A stretch of 64,000 nucleotides of DNA, taken from assembly GCF_000247815.1 (NCBI RefSeq), contig NC_021677.1:5825501-5889500 (forward strand), in the 5' to 3' direction. Origin of the DNA: Ficedula albicollis (lineage: Eukaryota; Chordata; Aves; Passeriformes; Muscicapidae). Numbering within the stretch: the first letter of the stretch is position 1; each line of letters begins with the position of its first letter. The notes beneath the pieces were generated by a model. It saw only the letters and a program-made list of their open reading frames with translations. It was not told the DNA's origin and did not search any database. The position numbers and the translations under genes are program-made. Positions 15,481-27,761 of this stretch are shown one piece after another.

Positions 15481-16160
15481 AGATGCATGATATAATGTTC
15501 TATGCATAAAAGATCAAAGAATGCTTCTATATTAAATATAACTTTGAAGACAATAGTAATGCGTAATTTAATTTAATCCACCCTAAATTGGAAATGTTTT
15601 TTTACTACCCAGAAATCACTCTCTTTAAAAAATGTGTGGATTCACATTTTCCTTTCACCATGACTTATTTTCCTACTTCATACTAATATTGAAATAAATA
15701 GATTCTAGAAAGGCTTATAGACAAAAATAAATATACAGATATATCAAGATTTTCGTATAAATAGCTTCCACCTGTACATACATTTATGATTTCTTCATTG
15801 ATACAGCATTTTTATCCTTCAAAAAGATACTTAACAACTCTTCCTCACCAAAAAATGAGCAAAAGTAAAGAAAACAACTGTCATTTAGTCTTGTCAGCTG
15901 TAGTACAGTGACAGGCAGAGAATCAGTGATAAACAATGGAAGACTATGGGCTAAATTGTGGCCACATGGTCTTCATGAAACTCAGCTCTAGTAAGTTTGA
16001 AGCAGACTCCCTGAAATCATAGGAACTGCCAGTAGCCTCTGTTGGTTGTGTCTCCATTTGATTTAAAAGCGTGCTTGTTAGCACTGTTTCCCTGGAGCCT
16101 ACATTGTCCAGGCATCTTTAGACTTCCAGCAAACATTAGCACACAAACCTAGGGAGACTC
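15481..16160. other. Unique sequence, no recognised feature
   Basis: AT-rich sequence between the TA/G tract and the LTR F copy 1 target site. Nothing is recognised. Confidence 0.5.
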
Positions 16161-16166
16161 CTAAAC

Positions 16167-17102
16167 TGTGGGAGTTATTATCGGTGAGACGGTCGTCAGG
16201 ACAAACTCAGGAGCTCTCTATATTTTGGTCTTGAAGTTTGTAGTTTATTGTAAGGGCGTGGGTATTCAGAGTCCTGCTGAGAACTGCCAGCTGCAGCTCA
16301 GAGCAGGACTGAGAGAGAGAATGGGGGCAGGAGTTCTCAGAGATAAGAGAAGGGAACAATGTAAGAGGTAAGAGTGAGGGGTGAGAGAGTGGTGGGAGAA
16401 GTAAGAAGTAAGAGCAGTAAGAGAGGTAATAAAAGTAAGAGAAGTAAGAGAGATATGAGAGGTATAAGTGTGATTTCCCCGTTTACAACATAATATATCT
16501 TCTTCTATGCTGAATATTCTAATTTCCACTAACCAATCTATTACAAGATACAATTTTCCTAATATTTGCATGCAACCTATAGGAATTGCTATATTACCAT
16601 GTTTTATTGCTTTCTTATCTATAAACCTTATCTCTAAACCTTTCCTGCCATACTTGGAAGAGGATGTCTCCTTGCTTCTTTGGCATTTCTGGCATTTGGC
16701 ATTACCTAAACAAAGGAAGGAGGCCTCAAATATTTACATTATTGCTCTCAGCCGCACAGTCGAAAAATGCTATCATTTCTATTACGCTTATGGTTTCAAA
16801 ATCTTTTGCTAAGCACTCATATTTATAAGGTTTTCCTATATTACCATGTTTTATTGCTTTCTTATCTATAAACCTTATCTCTAAACTTTTCCTGCCATAC
16901 TTGGAACAGGATGTCTGCTTGCTTCTTTGGTATTTATGACATTTGGCATTACCTAAACAAAGGAGGGAGGCTTCAAACATTTACACTGTTGCTCTCAGCC
17001 CCACAGTTGAAAACTGCTATCATTTCTATTTTGCTTATGGTTTCAAAATCTTTTGCTAAGCACTCATATTTATAAGGTTTTCCTGTTTCATCATTCCCAA
17101 CA
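16167..17102 (-). mobile_element. Solo LTR, family F copy 1 (ERVK-like)
   Basis: On the minus strand it starts TGTTGGGAATGATG (at 17102) and ends TAATAACTCCCACA (at 16167). A perfect 6-bp TSD CTAAAC lies at 16161-16166 and 17103-17108. A 6-bp TSD is typical of class II (betaretrovirus-like) integrases. A polyadenylation signal AATAAA, reverse complement of the TTTATT near 16245, sits about 80 bp before the 3' end. A purine-rich AAGAG/GTAAGAG block (about 16345-16470) is a length-variable region shared with copy 2. It contains a 247-bp tandem duplication (16589-17082). Confidence 0.9.
16589..17082. repeat. 247-bp tandem duplication inside LTR F copy 1
   Basis: Units 16589-16835 and 16836-17082 lie head to tail, with roughly ten visible differences. 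That means the duplication is old relative to others in the window. It covers the 5' U3-like part of the LTR. Confidence 0.85.
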
Positions 17103-17108
17103 CTAAAC

Positions 17109-17498
17109 GTCAGCTCACAGCCTGTGGACCACACATGGTTGGCAATGCACATGTGCCTGGACCCCCGTTAACAGCATTTCAGTCTGCCATGGAACAAGTG
17201 CCTGTCCTTGGGCAGGGTCTTCTCTCTTGTCTTCACTCCAAGAGATGCCAGCACAACAGTTCTGACTGTCACCACATCCACATCACTGTCTTGTTATGCT
17301 GCCATTTAAACCTGGACCTGACTTGTAGTCTACTCACAAACACCTTGCTCAGGTACCCTCCCCACATTCTCCCAGTCACCACAATGCATGTTCACAAGGG
17401 GAAGGCCCACAACATGGCTGCAAAAGAACAACATTGTGGTAGTTTTCAGTTTGTAATAAAAGTGGAAACAGAAAGGTGGTCATGGCAAATAATAGGTT
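17109..17498. other. Spacer between two F LTRs
   Basis: 390 bp separate two oppositely oriented F LTRs. Their TSDs differ, so they are independent insertions and this spacer is host sequence, not retroviral interior. No feature is recognised in it. Confidence 0.6.
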
Positions 17499-17504
17499 AA
17501 AGAT

Positions 17505-18413
<909 letters not shown>

Positions 18414-18419
18414 AAAGAT

Positions 18420-19054
18420 TATTTATTCATCCTATGTACTTCTACTTTATATCCAATATGTTCCAGTTAACAAGCCACCTGGAGAATCTTGATGGGCAAA
18501 TGGCCTTCAAGTATTTAAACCAGTACTTGCCCTTTTCCAAACAATCAAACTCCTCACTGACGTCCCCTCACCTCTGCAGCAAAACAGAACAAATTCCAAA
18601 ATCTGTGAAACACCACTTTGAAGAGACCTTTAAAGTAGCCTTGTTGATTTATTGGTTAGACTCAGATCTCATAGCTCCTCCATTTAGTAAGATTTTCTTC
18701 AAAGTATTTCTGTTGCATTTACTGAATTATTTCGTTTATGTGTTTAGATAAACTACTAAAATACCAGAGTAAACATACAGCAGTGCCATTGAAATGACAC
18801 ATCAGATTCAATCTCAATGTCTATGAATAACCTCCAACATTTTTTCAGTAGTGCACCACCAATTTTGCACTTAGGCTACCATTCCAAAAATATCAACATT
18901 ATCTAGACATTCCACAAATCCCTCAAACCACACATGGGATCAGACCAAATAACACTCTCCTACAGATCTTTCCATTTTGTAGCTTTCAAGACATGCAGCT
19001 TTTCCTGTGGACAAGGCTGCCCTCTCCACCCCACTACTTGCAACAAGAGTATCT
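18420..19054. other. Unique sequence, no recognised feature
   Basis: About 0.6 kb between LTR F copy 2 and an LTR B fragment. Nothing is recognised. Confidence 0.5.
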
Positions 19055-19170
19055 TGCTTGGAAATATAAGTGTCTGCTAAGGAAAGCAGGGTCCTTCTTT
19101 GAAATGGAGAATGTAAACTGCCTCCCTCTGAATTAGTATAATTTTGAAACTAAGGGGCTCTCAGGCAAAG
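19055..19170 (-). mobile_element. LTR B 3'-end fragment
   Basis: Aligns by eye with the terminal part of LTR B copy 1 at 10635-10735, including the shared CTCCCTCTGAATTAGTA and CTCAGGCAAAG segments. It stops abruptly where LTR D begins. I do not see the rest of B on the other side of D, so the fragment is truncated. Confidence 0.65.
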
Positions 19171-19732
19171 TGTCCCAGTTTAGGACAAATCTGGGGAAAG
19201 ACCTCCAAAGGAGCCCCCCCAGAGAGTATACCCCCCACAATTCCTTCCTTCACCGGGCTCAGAAAGAATTCTCCTCAGGGGAAAGTGGAAAAAACTTATT
19301 TATTAACAAAATACAAGAGAAAACACTTCCCAGCACAGACCCAGATGACAAGAACAGTTTTCACCGAGTGAGAGACAATCTTCTTCACTGGGAAGGGCAG
19401 AAAGCTTCTTTGGCAGGCTTCCAGAGGGAGTTTCTGAGGCTCAAATCCGTCCTCCTGGAGCTGGTGCTGATCTTCGGGGGGTGAGGGGAAGAAGGCAGAG
19501 AGAAGGGGGGACAGCAAGCAGCAAGCTGGGGCGCAGGCAGAAAGCCGGGGGGGGCCAGCAGCAAGCAAAGCCGGGATAAGCAGCAAAAGCCGAGGGGGCA
19601 GCGCAAGCCGGGCAAGCAGCAGCAAAAGCGGCAAAAGCCGGGGATGCCAGCCTCCAACTCCCCCACAGCAGCTCGGAGGAGGGGCCGGAGCCACCACGGC
19701 AGCAGACAGCTCCATGGCAGGGGCAAAGGACA
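19171..19732 (-). mobile_element. LTR, family D copy 1
   Basis: On the minus strand the termini are TGTCCTTTGCCCC and AACTGGGACA, so TGTCC/GGACA inverted ends are present. The signal TTAATAAATAAG (minus strand, around 19300) lies about 130 bp before the 3' end and fixes the sense. GCAAAG occurs at 19165-19170 and again at 19735-19740, two bases beyond the inferred end, so the TSD is suggestive but not exact. The U3/R region is rich in GCAGCAAAGC-type repeats. Confidence 0.7.
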
Positions 19733-20039
19733 GAGCAAAGAAGGGTTAATGCTACCCCAAAAAAATTTAGGTTTGGTATCCTATGAAAGAAGAGAAAATT
19801 GGATTTGTGCTCCTTCTCACCTCCTATTCAAATGATAAAAGTTCTAAAACTGAAGTGTTTATTAGAGTAAAACTTAAGCTCCCTAACTTCATGTGTGCAT
19901 TGCAGAATCACCTAAAATACTATCCAGCAATATTTTAAGGAGAAATATGGTCCCTCAATTACAACTGTGGGAAAACGCTGAGGCGAGGAGGAGATTTTTA
20001 CATAGTGATCAGATTTCCATTCTCCTGGACGGCTGATCA

Positions 20040-20394
20040 CTGTGACACAGAGGCCACAAAAAAACTGTTTCTTGTGTAGAAGTCTTCATAGACTGAAGAG
20101 AGAAGTGTCCTCTCCCAAGTAAATTGGTGAAAGACTTTTTTTGAAGGTGATAAACTGACTGAATTGTTTCTACACATTGTCAGTGGGAAAGAATAGAGGT
20201 TGTGGTGGGGAGGAAAACTGTTCTAAAAGTTTTAATCTTATTTTTATTACAAAGTTCTACTAATAAAGTTTTTCTTTGTATCCTTTAAAGTTTGAGCCTA
20301 TTATGCCTTCCTTCTAATCCTATCTCACAGCAGAAAATAAGTAAATAATTCTAGTGGGTGCCCTGGCGATGCGGCCAACGCTAAAACCATGACA
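20040..20394 (+). mobile_element. LTR, family G copy 1, 3' part
   Basis: Resembles 36900-37191 along the GATAAACTGACTGAA...TAATAAAG...AGTTTGAGCCT segment and ends CCATGACA like that copy. A polyadenylation signal lies near 20262. The 5' boundary and TSD were not found. Confidence 0.55.
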
Positions 20395-20537
20395 GAAAGT
20401 GGTGCATTGACTGGGAAATCTCAAATTGGCAAACTAAAACCTCTCCACCATACTACAAGGAAAGCAGTAATGAAATTGATAAGGGGCACTTGAACATGGG
20501 AATGCTCATCTCAGTAGGATTATGTGATCAAGTACCT

Positions 20538-21472
20538 TGTTGCGCTGGTTGCACATTAAACGGGAGGGGTGGAGCTGCCTGAGGGAAGCAGCACGAGGCC
20601 CGGTGACAGGAGGGGCTGTCCCGTCTCTGGGGGCTTCCCCCGCGCCCTGCGGGGACCAATCGGAGAGCTGATTTAGTAGTGGACAGCTCGGTGTGATAAA
20701 TAATCTGTTGCTAAGAGTGTTTGATGATGGGCAGTTATCAATAATATCATGAAAAACGTTGGAATAGAATCTCGGTTTACTGTTGTTGTACCTCTTACCT
20801 TGGTTCACTGTGTATGCATCCCAGTTTACTCCCAAATCCAAGTTATTGTATTCCTTATCCTTGGTACTTCCTTGTTCTGGTTTTTTATTCCTAGTTCCGG
20901 TTAAGCTGCTGCTACTCCCCGCCTATCTGTCAACCATCACACCCCGCCCTTTATGTAGATCCAGGAGGCTCTAGGAGGCTCCCAAGTAACACCTCTCCCT
21001 ATGGAAGTTGTCGGACCATCAAAAATCCCTGAGAGCAGCGAAGTAATACCACATTCAAACCCCTAAACTACACTATCCAACGAGCTGTGTCACCAGCCTC
21101 TGAAGAACATCACTGTCTCCATTCATCCTCATCTAAAGGCAACCAGAAAGAGTGACCACCCTGAACAAAATGAGCCATTGTGAGGTCCTGAGCACACCTA
21201 TTGTTGTTTTTGCAGCCAGCTATTCACTATCACCTTAAAGGCGACTAAAAAGAGTGGCCACCCTGGACTAATAAGCTATCCTGTGTATTCTCGAGCACGC
21301 CCGCGAGGTTGGAACTTCCGACCCTACCGAGTTGGTGGGATCGATGTGGCACGTTCTTTCCGGTGTCGGAACTAGCGGAGCAGCAGCGGCGTAAGCCGTG
21401 TCTTGGGTCCCCGCTGCTTTTCAATAAGAGCTGTTATTTAATAAGGGCCTCGGGCGTGGTTTATTTTTAGCG
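20538..21472 (+). mobile_element. LTR-like composite (family C copy 1 and adjoining R/U5-like sequence)
   Basis: 20538-20700 is similar to 34616-34770, including GGGGCTGTCCCGT and a CCAAT box (ACCAATCGGAG at about 20655). Around 21390-21450 there is a retroviral R-like TTCAATAAGAGCTGTTATT. No TSD was found, and it abuts LTR B copy 2. It may be more than one element; the 20.7-21.3 kb middle is not recognised. Confidence 0.45.
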
Positions 21473-21816
21473 CCGGTGCTCCAGCAGGACTCTCAGAAAC
21501 AGCAAACTGAAATGGCAGAGCATCCTGGCAGGGCAGGGGTGCGGAGTCCAGCAGCAGCAGCAGAACCCTGGCTGGGTTATGGCGGTTGGAGCAGCGACTG
21601 TCTTCCTCTGAAGCCAAGAGCGAGTGAGAGAGAGCAACTGCCCCCTCCCCTTTTACCTGCTTCTGATTTCGTGGTGTCTCTCTCCCTCCAAGAGAAACTT
21701 CCAAAAACCAGAGGGGTTCCCTCTCTCCCATCTCAAGTACTCAGCCATCAGTGCTTCTTAGCAAGTCAATGGGAAAAATTCCACAGGCAACAAGAAAAAA
21801 ACCCCAACCCCCAACA
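21473..21816 (-). mobile_element. LTR, family B copy 2, truncated
   Basis: Minus-strand start is TGTTGGGGGTTGGGG at 21816, then sequence parallel to LTR B copy 1 (CCTGCTTCT..., GGTGCTCCAGCAGGA...). The 3' end is missing where it meets the family C composite. Confidence 0.65.
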
Positions 21817-21959
21817 AAGAACTTCACCATAGTAGGGTGCTTTGGGAAGCACTCTGCAGAGGTGCTGTGACTACCACAGCTGTGTCACCAGACATTTGAC
21901 CTGACCCAAATTAAGGGTCTCATATCGATGTAGGATACTTTTGTTATGAATAAATCCTT

Positions 21960-22510
21960 CAGAGTAAGTTTTACCCCGCTCCCCACGCGGACGGCTGCCC
22001 CCGATCCCGATTCAGCTCCCGCTCCTGTCCCCTCGGGACAGCTGCTGCCTCTGGTCCCGTCCTCGCTCCTGCCCCGTCCCCGTTCCCTGCTCCTAGCCCT
22101 GCGGGACTGCGGCCGATCCTGATCCAGTTCCCGCTCCCCTTCCTGATGTCGATCCTGTTCCTGCTCCCCTTCCTGTCCCTAATGCCGATCCTGACTCCAT
22201 TCCCGTTCCCACGGGAGGGAGGGGGATGCTGCCCGTGGCTTCAGCCCCGCACTGGGATCCCGGGCAGGGCAAGTGGTTTCACGGGGATAAAAGAAATTCC
22301 CGGGGACATTCCCCAGAGAAAGATTTACAGTGGTTAAAGTTGTATGTTTTTATAAATGTTTCCAGGTGTCTGTAATGTTAATTGTTAATGTTAAGTTCTT
22401 GGCCTCACCTTGTTTTCGGCCCCAATTGTCTTATACCATATTCCTTTCCCCTCGCGTTCGGTTAATGCCCTCGCTGCCTCCCTAAACTGGCGCCTGTGAC
22501 AGAGGAGGAG
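21960..22510. repeat. GC-rich degenerate minisatellite and LTR-like flank
   Basis: 21975-22215 consists of degenerate repeats of CCGATCCTGATCCAGTTCCC and CTCCTGTCCC type, CpG-rich and strongly different from the AT-rich surroundings. 22290-22510 contains TATA-like GGGGATAAAAG and a segment with repeated TGTTAATG. This composition is common in avian endogenous retrovirus LTRs, but no ends were found. Confidence 0.45.
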
Positions 22511-25500
22511 AGACGTCAGTGGAGTACATGCAAATGAAAGATGCAGAGAATGCTGGGACAGTGGTCAAAGCTGAAACTCCTAAAATAATGAGGCCAAATA
22601 ACATCTAAGACTGAAAATAGCATTCCACAGCTGGGAAAAATAACAAAGAAGGCAAGGTAACCACCCGGAGCTGCTCTGTCTTGTCATCGTGACGTAATTG
22701 CACCCTACCATCAAGACCTCCCCTTACAATAAGGAACTAGTTCAGATTTTTTTTATGAACTCAAGAGGATGAGAGACCCACCTCTGTCTGTGAAGACCAG
22801 AACTGACCAACTTTTCCTCCTCTGTATTGCGTTTTGGGAGCAGCAGCAGTGCAGCTAATTGGGTTCCATATGCAGAGCTGATGTCTAACAAAGGTCTTGT
22901 AAAGGAGCAGGTCTCCTGGCTCATTTATTTCACTTTCACACATCACCTGTATAGATGTTACTGAAAAATGTGTAATACAGAACTCTTTTTGCACCAGCAA
23001 TAATGAATTATTGGGGGAATTGGGAATCCTTGAGCCTACAGGTTTTTTTCCAATATAATAATATAATACTGAAGGCTGAAAGCTGGCTACCCTAGAAAGT
23101 GACTGTGCTTAGCATCTTGAACCTTCAGAACCTCCAGCCATAAAATGAGAATAAAGTTATTTCCTTCATTCATGGGAATATGAAAATCAAAACTGTAAGA
23201 CATCCAACTTACAAGGTAACAGCAATAATAAACGTTCTATAGAGGGCTGCATGAAAAATTAATTTTGACAAATAAAAGATTTTGGTGTAGCACTCCCGGG
23301 CTACTCACAAACGTTCATTGAAAAAAGTGTGAAATGCAAGGCCAACAGGCCTAATTGCATTTACTTCAGGCTTTTACTTCCCTAGCTGGGGAGCCCATTT
23401 AGGATGCCAGTTGATTTTACTTACAGTAAAACATACACTACAGGACAGTAAGTGGAATTACAGATTACAGTATCAGCTTTTGAATTCTCTGTTGTTAAGT
23501 GAGTTTAAAAGCGAATTTTATTGTTAGATGGTTTTAAGGTGAGTTTTTCAGTTTCTAATTTCTGAACTAATACGCACATTTACATTCTTCTAAAACTGCC
23601 AGGTAACTTGGTTCACTTGTGAAACTGAAATGTAACCTTTAATTTTATGGAGTATACTTTAGAATATCGTGCCTTTGAGTGGCTGAAATTTTTGGAAGGT
23701 GGGAGTGATACACTAACCACATAAGAAGTGGAATGCCACAAGATAATTCTTTGTGCTGCGAATAATGAGTCAGGAATACAGTTATGAAAAGCATATAACT
23801 CAGTCTTTCATCAGCATCCAGACTCTTTCCTAAAGCTATTCTGATCTTCTGCAACCACTGGTAAAATGCATAGACATAAAGTCAGATCCAAAATAAACAA
23901 ATGAAATCTAAATGTCAGTGTGGTTGTAGCTACCTCCCCTAGAGCTGATTTTACTACAGGATTAGGCTGAATGCAATTAAGTGGGAAAGTACAGCACTTT
24001 GAAAGAAATATAATTTAAATGAAATAAAACTACTTATCCCACGAATTATGATCCAAAAAAGATTATCTGGCTTTCTGGGAAACAAGCCCTGCAGAACAAT
24101 GAGTATTTGTTTTTTGCGACACTTGAAAATCTTTGGACTAATTCGCAGCCCACTGTTTGCAACCCAACTCAGCAACAGCCACTCCTGGGCTCTCATTGCC
24201 TGTCCCTTTGGTGTCTGGTTTACCGTGCTAAACAGAAAGCAGATTTCCCTCGGAGCACAGACAAATAGATACAGGATGACTGCCAGCCTTCTATGCTCTA
24301 CAGATGCTTAATGCAGTCTCTGTAAGAATGTATATAGACACTCTCCCCCTCCCCAGACACCACACCCTGGAACAGCTGAAAGAACAGGCCTTAAATGTGC
24401 TGTGACTTGTCCAGCATGTTCAGTTTTGTTTTTGACTCAAACAAGGCTTAGTTCTGATTAAACCTGTCACAGCTGGTTTGCTTCTCTAAACAAGACAAAA
24501 AATGTATTGAAGCACCTCATTGGTGCTTTCAAAAACTTCAAAGACAACGTTAAACAAGCAGGACAAGTTTACACAGCTGTAATTATTATTGCATTAATAT
24601 AATCTTTTTATCTTCAGGAATTAAATATATAAGAACCATTATTTATAGTATGTAGTGGTGCTAGATTTTTTTAAATCACAGAAAATCTTGTTCTTAATAG
24701 CATGTTTTCTCTGAAATTACCATAAGCACTCTTTTCCTTTAAAAATCTGGGCTAAGTAAGAGCCCAAAGTTTCCTTTTAGGTTTGGGTCTCAGCTCTTTA
24801 TGAATTTTTTCTTGGGATTCTTGAAATATCTTTCAGCCTGTTCCTTTTTCCTAGGATCTTTTCTGGGAAATATACACATAGAGAGTTTTCCAAAGAGATT
24901 GTTTTAATTCTGTTGTTATATACGGAACGCAATACTGCCCAAAATACAGGGTTTTTTGGGAGATGTGATTACAGATGGACATTCTGGGCCATGGATTGGT
25001 CTAGCTTGCTTTGACACATTGATGACAGACCAGGCACACCTCAAAAGCAACCTTTCACAGGTTGACAAGGCAAAGATGGCCTTTGAACAGAGGCTTCTGC
25101 AGCATAGGATGAAATAAGAAATTGTGATTATTTCTAAAGTAATTGTTTTATATAAGAGATTATAAATAGTAATAATATTTATGTTTAAATAGCTAAGGTT
25201 CCAAATTGCAAAATATTCTTCTGATCATTATATACTTTGTAACTCAGTAATCAAGGAGTTACAGGAATATTAAGGATGTATTCCGAGCACATGTAAACCA
25301 TGATTAGAGCTTCACATTGCAATATTAATATTGAAACCTATGACAGTTATCAGACATCACACTACCAGGACCTGACATCTCTGACACTGGTAACAATACT
25401 GAGCCATCAGCATCAACAGAACAATATCCTTCTTGTTTGATACTGTTTTAAGGCAAGAGTATGACAATTACACAAGGAGAAGCATGCAAAAAAAAGACGA

Positions 25501-26984
25501 CTCAATGCAAGCACCAGAGTGAGACCTGGCTAGCAAGACCCACAAGGCTGAAGGAACTTCTGGCACTGGGGGAGAGTCTGCAGTACCCATCTTTCTTCTC
25601 TCAGCATGAGACAGTACTGGACATGAATGAATGAGACCCATCCAGAAGGCAATAATAAAATAAGGAGTGAGATCAAATCAAAGAAAGAATGCAGACATTT
25701 TATCCCATTCCCCTAAGCACTTGGTTAAAGCTGCTGTGATTGCCTTGGGCAAAGTTTGACCCACTGACTGTCCTGAAATCAAATACAGTGGTACATTTTT
25801 GAAAAGTACAACCTCTAGCCACATGTCTCAGACATTTTTCAGGGACATTTAGTTCAAGTAAACTGCCTTGGAATAAGCACAATTAAATTTTCTCCTCCTA
25901 CATTACTCTGCAACTCAGTCACATTCTTGTTTAAACTTCTGACTCAATTTTTATACTGGTTGTTCATTTTATAATCCAGTTGTTACATGTTTCATTCTCT
26001 TTACTTATTTCCTTTGCGAGGATAGGGACTAATTATTTTGAGAGTTCTCATTACAACATGTTGGTGCATTAGCTTTGCTATTTAAAATGGAGTTACATTT
26101 ATGCAACCTCTTATTTTTTTTCTATTCTCACTAAACCACAAGCAAAATGACAAGCTCCCTTATGAGTTATAAGGAGTGCTTTTAGCAAACTTTACAACAA
26201 ATCAGGAGAATGGGAGTGAGCATTATCATAGGGTTGGAAAGGCTCATACCCAAGGAATTAAAAGGATAGAAAATACTGCAACATCAGTGCATCTAAGTAT
26301 GCTAATTAGGTTTGAAAGTTAACAAATGCTTGAAAACAGGACCATTCTCAAATGACTTTATCAAATATACAAACATACAAGCTCAAGAAGGACATGTGGA
26401 TACGCCTTATGATAATAGTAAATGTTAAAAGGCAGAGTAATATAACCCCTGTGTGTATGCATACCCATCTGCATGTGTAATCATGTGTATCTGCATGAGT
26501 AAATTCCTCTTCTCCAAAGTGAGCAATTTAGATGATTAAAACAGGTTTTCTCTTACCCACATCTTTGCTGCTTGCACAGATCCCTGATTATAATTAATCC
26601 CTTATGCAAATGGTCTTGGGAAGAGAAGGGTCTTGCAAATAGGAAGGAAGTTCCTTGAGAAAATATCTGGAGATAAAGAGATTTTGTGTCCAGATTCTTG
26701 GACATAACAGATATTTGCACTGTTGGCAGAGCTTACAGACCTCCTCTGTCATGTGGATCCATTTGTTTATGCCTGTGCCTGCATCTGTCACAGACACACA
26801 CCTCTCATTCATTGAAAAAGGGTGCAGAGATTCCCCTGTCAACCCTGCCCCATATTTGCTCACCCTCTTAAAGGCAAACAAACCAACCCAACACAGACTC
26901 AAGCAGGAATGAATATTGGTAGGGACCCCTGAAAGCCTCTGCTCAGCCCCCTGCTCAAAGTAGGGCTACCTCAAAATGGCACAG
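22511..26984. other. Unique sequence, no recognised feature
   Basis: About 4.5 kb of AT-rich sequence. Chance open frames below 90 codons only (for example 24048-24311), without domain signatures. Confidence 0.5.
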
Positions 26985-27310
26985 GACCTTTTCCCATGAA
27001 GTCTTGAGGGTCTCCAGAGATGGATTTTCTGCAGCCTCGGTTGCAACAGCCTGACTCAGGGCTTATCCACCCGCTTTGGGAAACTTTTCTCCACAATTCC
27101 CAGACAACTGTGCCCTTGCTCCAACTTGTTGGCTCCTGCCCTTTTCCTCTATGCACCTCTGAGAAGAGTCTGTCCTCCTTGTAGCCACAAGGTATTTGAA
27201 GGGAAAAAATTAAATTCCCCCTGCCTGCTCTTTCCTGTGCTGCACCACCCTTGGGCCGTACTCTGGATTTTCTCCAGGCTGTTGAGAGTGGTCTTGCTCC
27301 AGGAGGTCCC
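26985..27310 (-). mobile_element. Decayed CR1 LINE fragment
   Basis: On the + strand it reads like reverse-complement CR1: TGAGAAGAGTCTGTCC..., TTGTAGCCACAAGG...ATTTGAAGG, and TTTCTCCAGGCTG. It is heavily mutated and the boundaries are approximate. The GC-richer sequence to about 27760 may belong to the same old insertion. Confidence 0.5.
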
Positions 27311-27761
27311 AGATCACAGACACAGGGTTCAGATTAAGCCTCATGAGCTAGTGAGCTGAGGGCCACCAACCTTTCCCTTTGCTTCGCAGCCACACTTGTG
27401 CTCAGAAAGTGGTTGGCCTCCAGCACAGCAAGGATCTACTCCTGACTCTGTTCTCCCTCTCACCTCTGGGCCCCAGCCCCATCCCTGCAGGGCTGCCCCT
27501 GGCCTGCAGCCCCAGCCTGTGCCTTGAGCATCCTGGGCTTCCTGGCAGGTGATCCCTGCAGCCAACAGGGCCTTCTGAGTGACAGGGAGGTACCAGTGCC
27601 CGGACTCCCTCTCCAGGGCTGAGGCCTTCCAGCAGCCACCAGTTCACTCTAAAGTCGGTGTCACCTGAGAAGTTCCTCAGGGTAGGTCCTTTTGTCCTGG
27701 TGATCGGGTTGCTGCTGCAGCAGATGTGAAGCAATGGCAGCCCCAGAAGTGACTCATGCCA

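Noticed and set aside
17109..17498. Spacer between the two F LTRs as the interior of one provirus
   Set aside because: The LTRs are in opposite orientation and have different TSDs, so they are not the two ends of one element.
19296..19738. 117- and 139-codon Leu/Pro/Cys-rich frames
   Set aside because: Contained in LTR D copy 1 with no conservation expected beyond the LTR itself.
22488..22495. TGGCGCCT resembling a lysine-tRNA primer binding site
   Set aside because: Only seven matching bases, no CA-ending LTR immediately before it, and the following bases do not continue the match.
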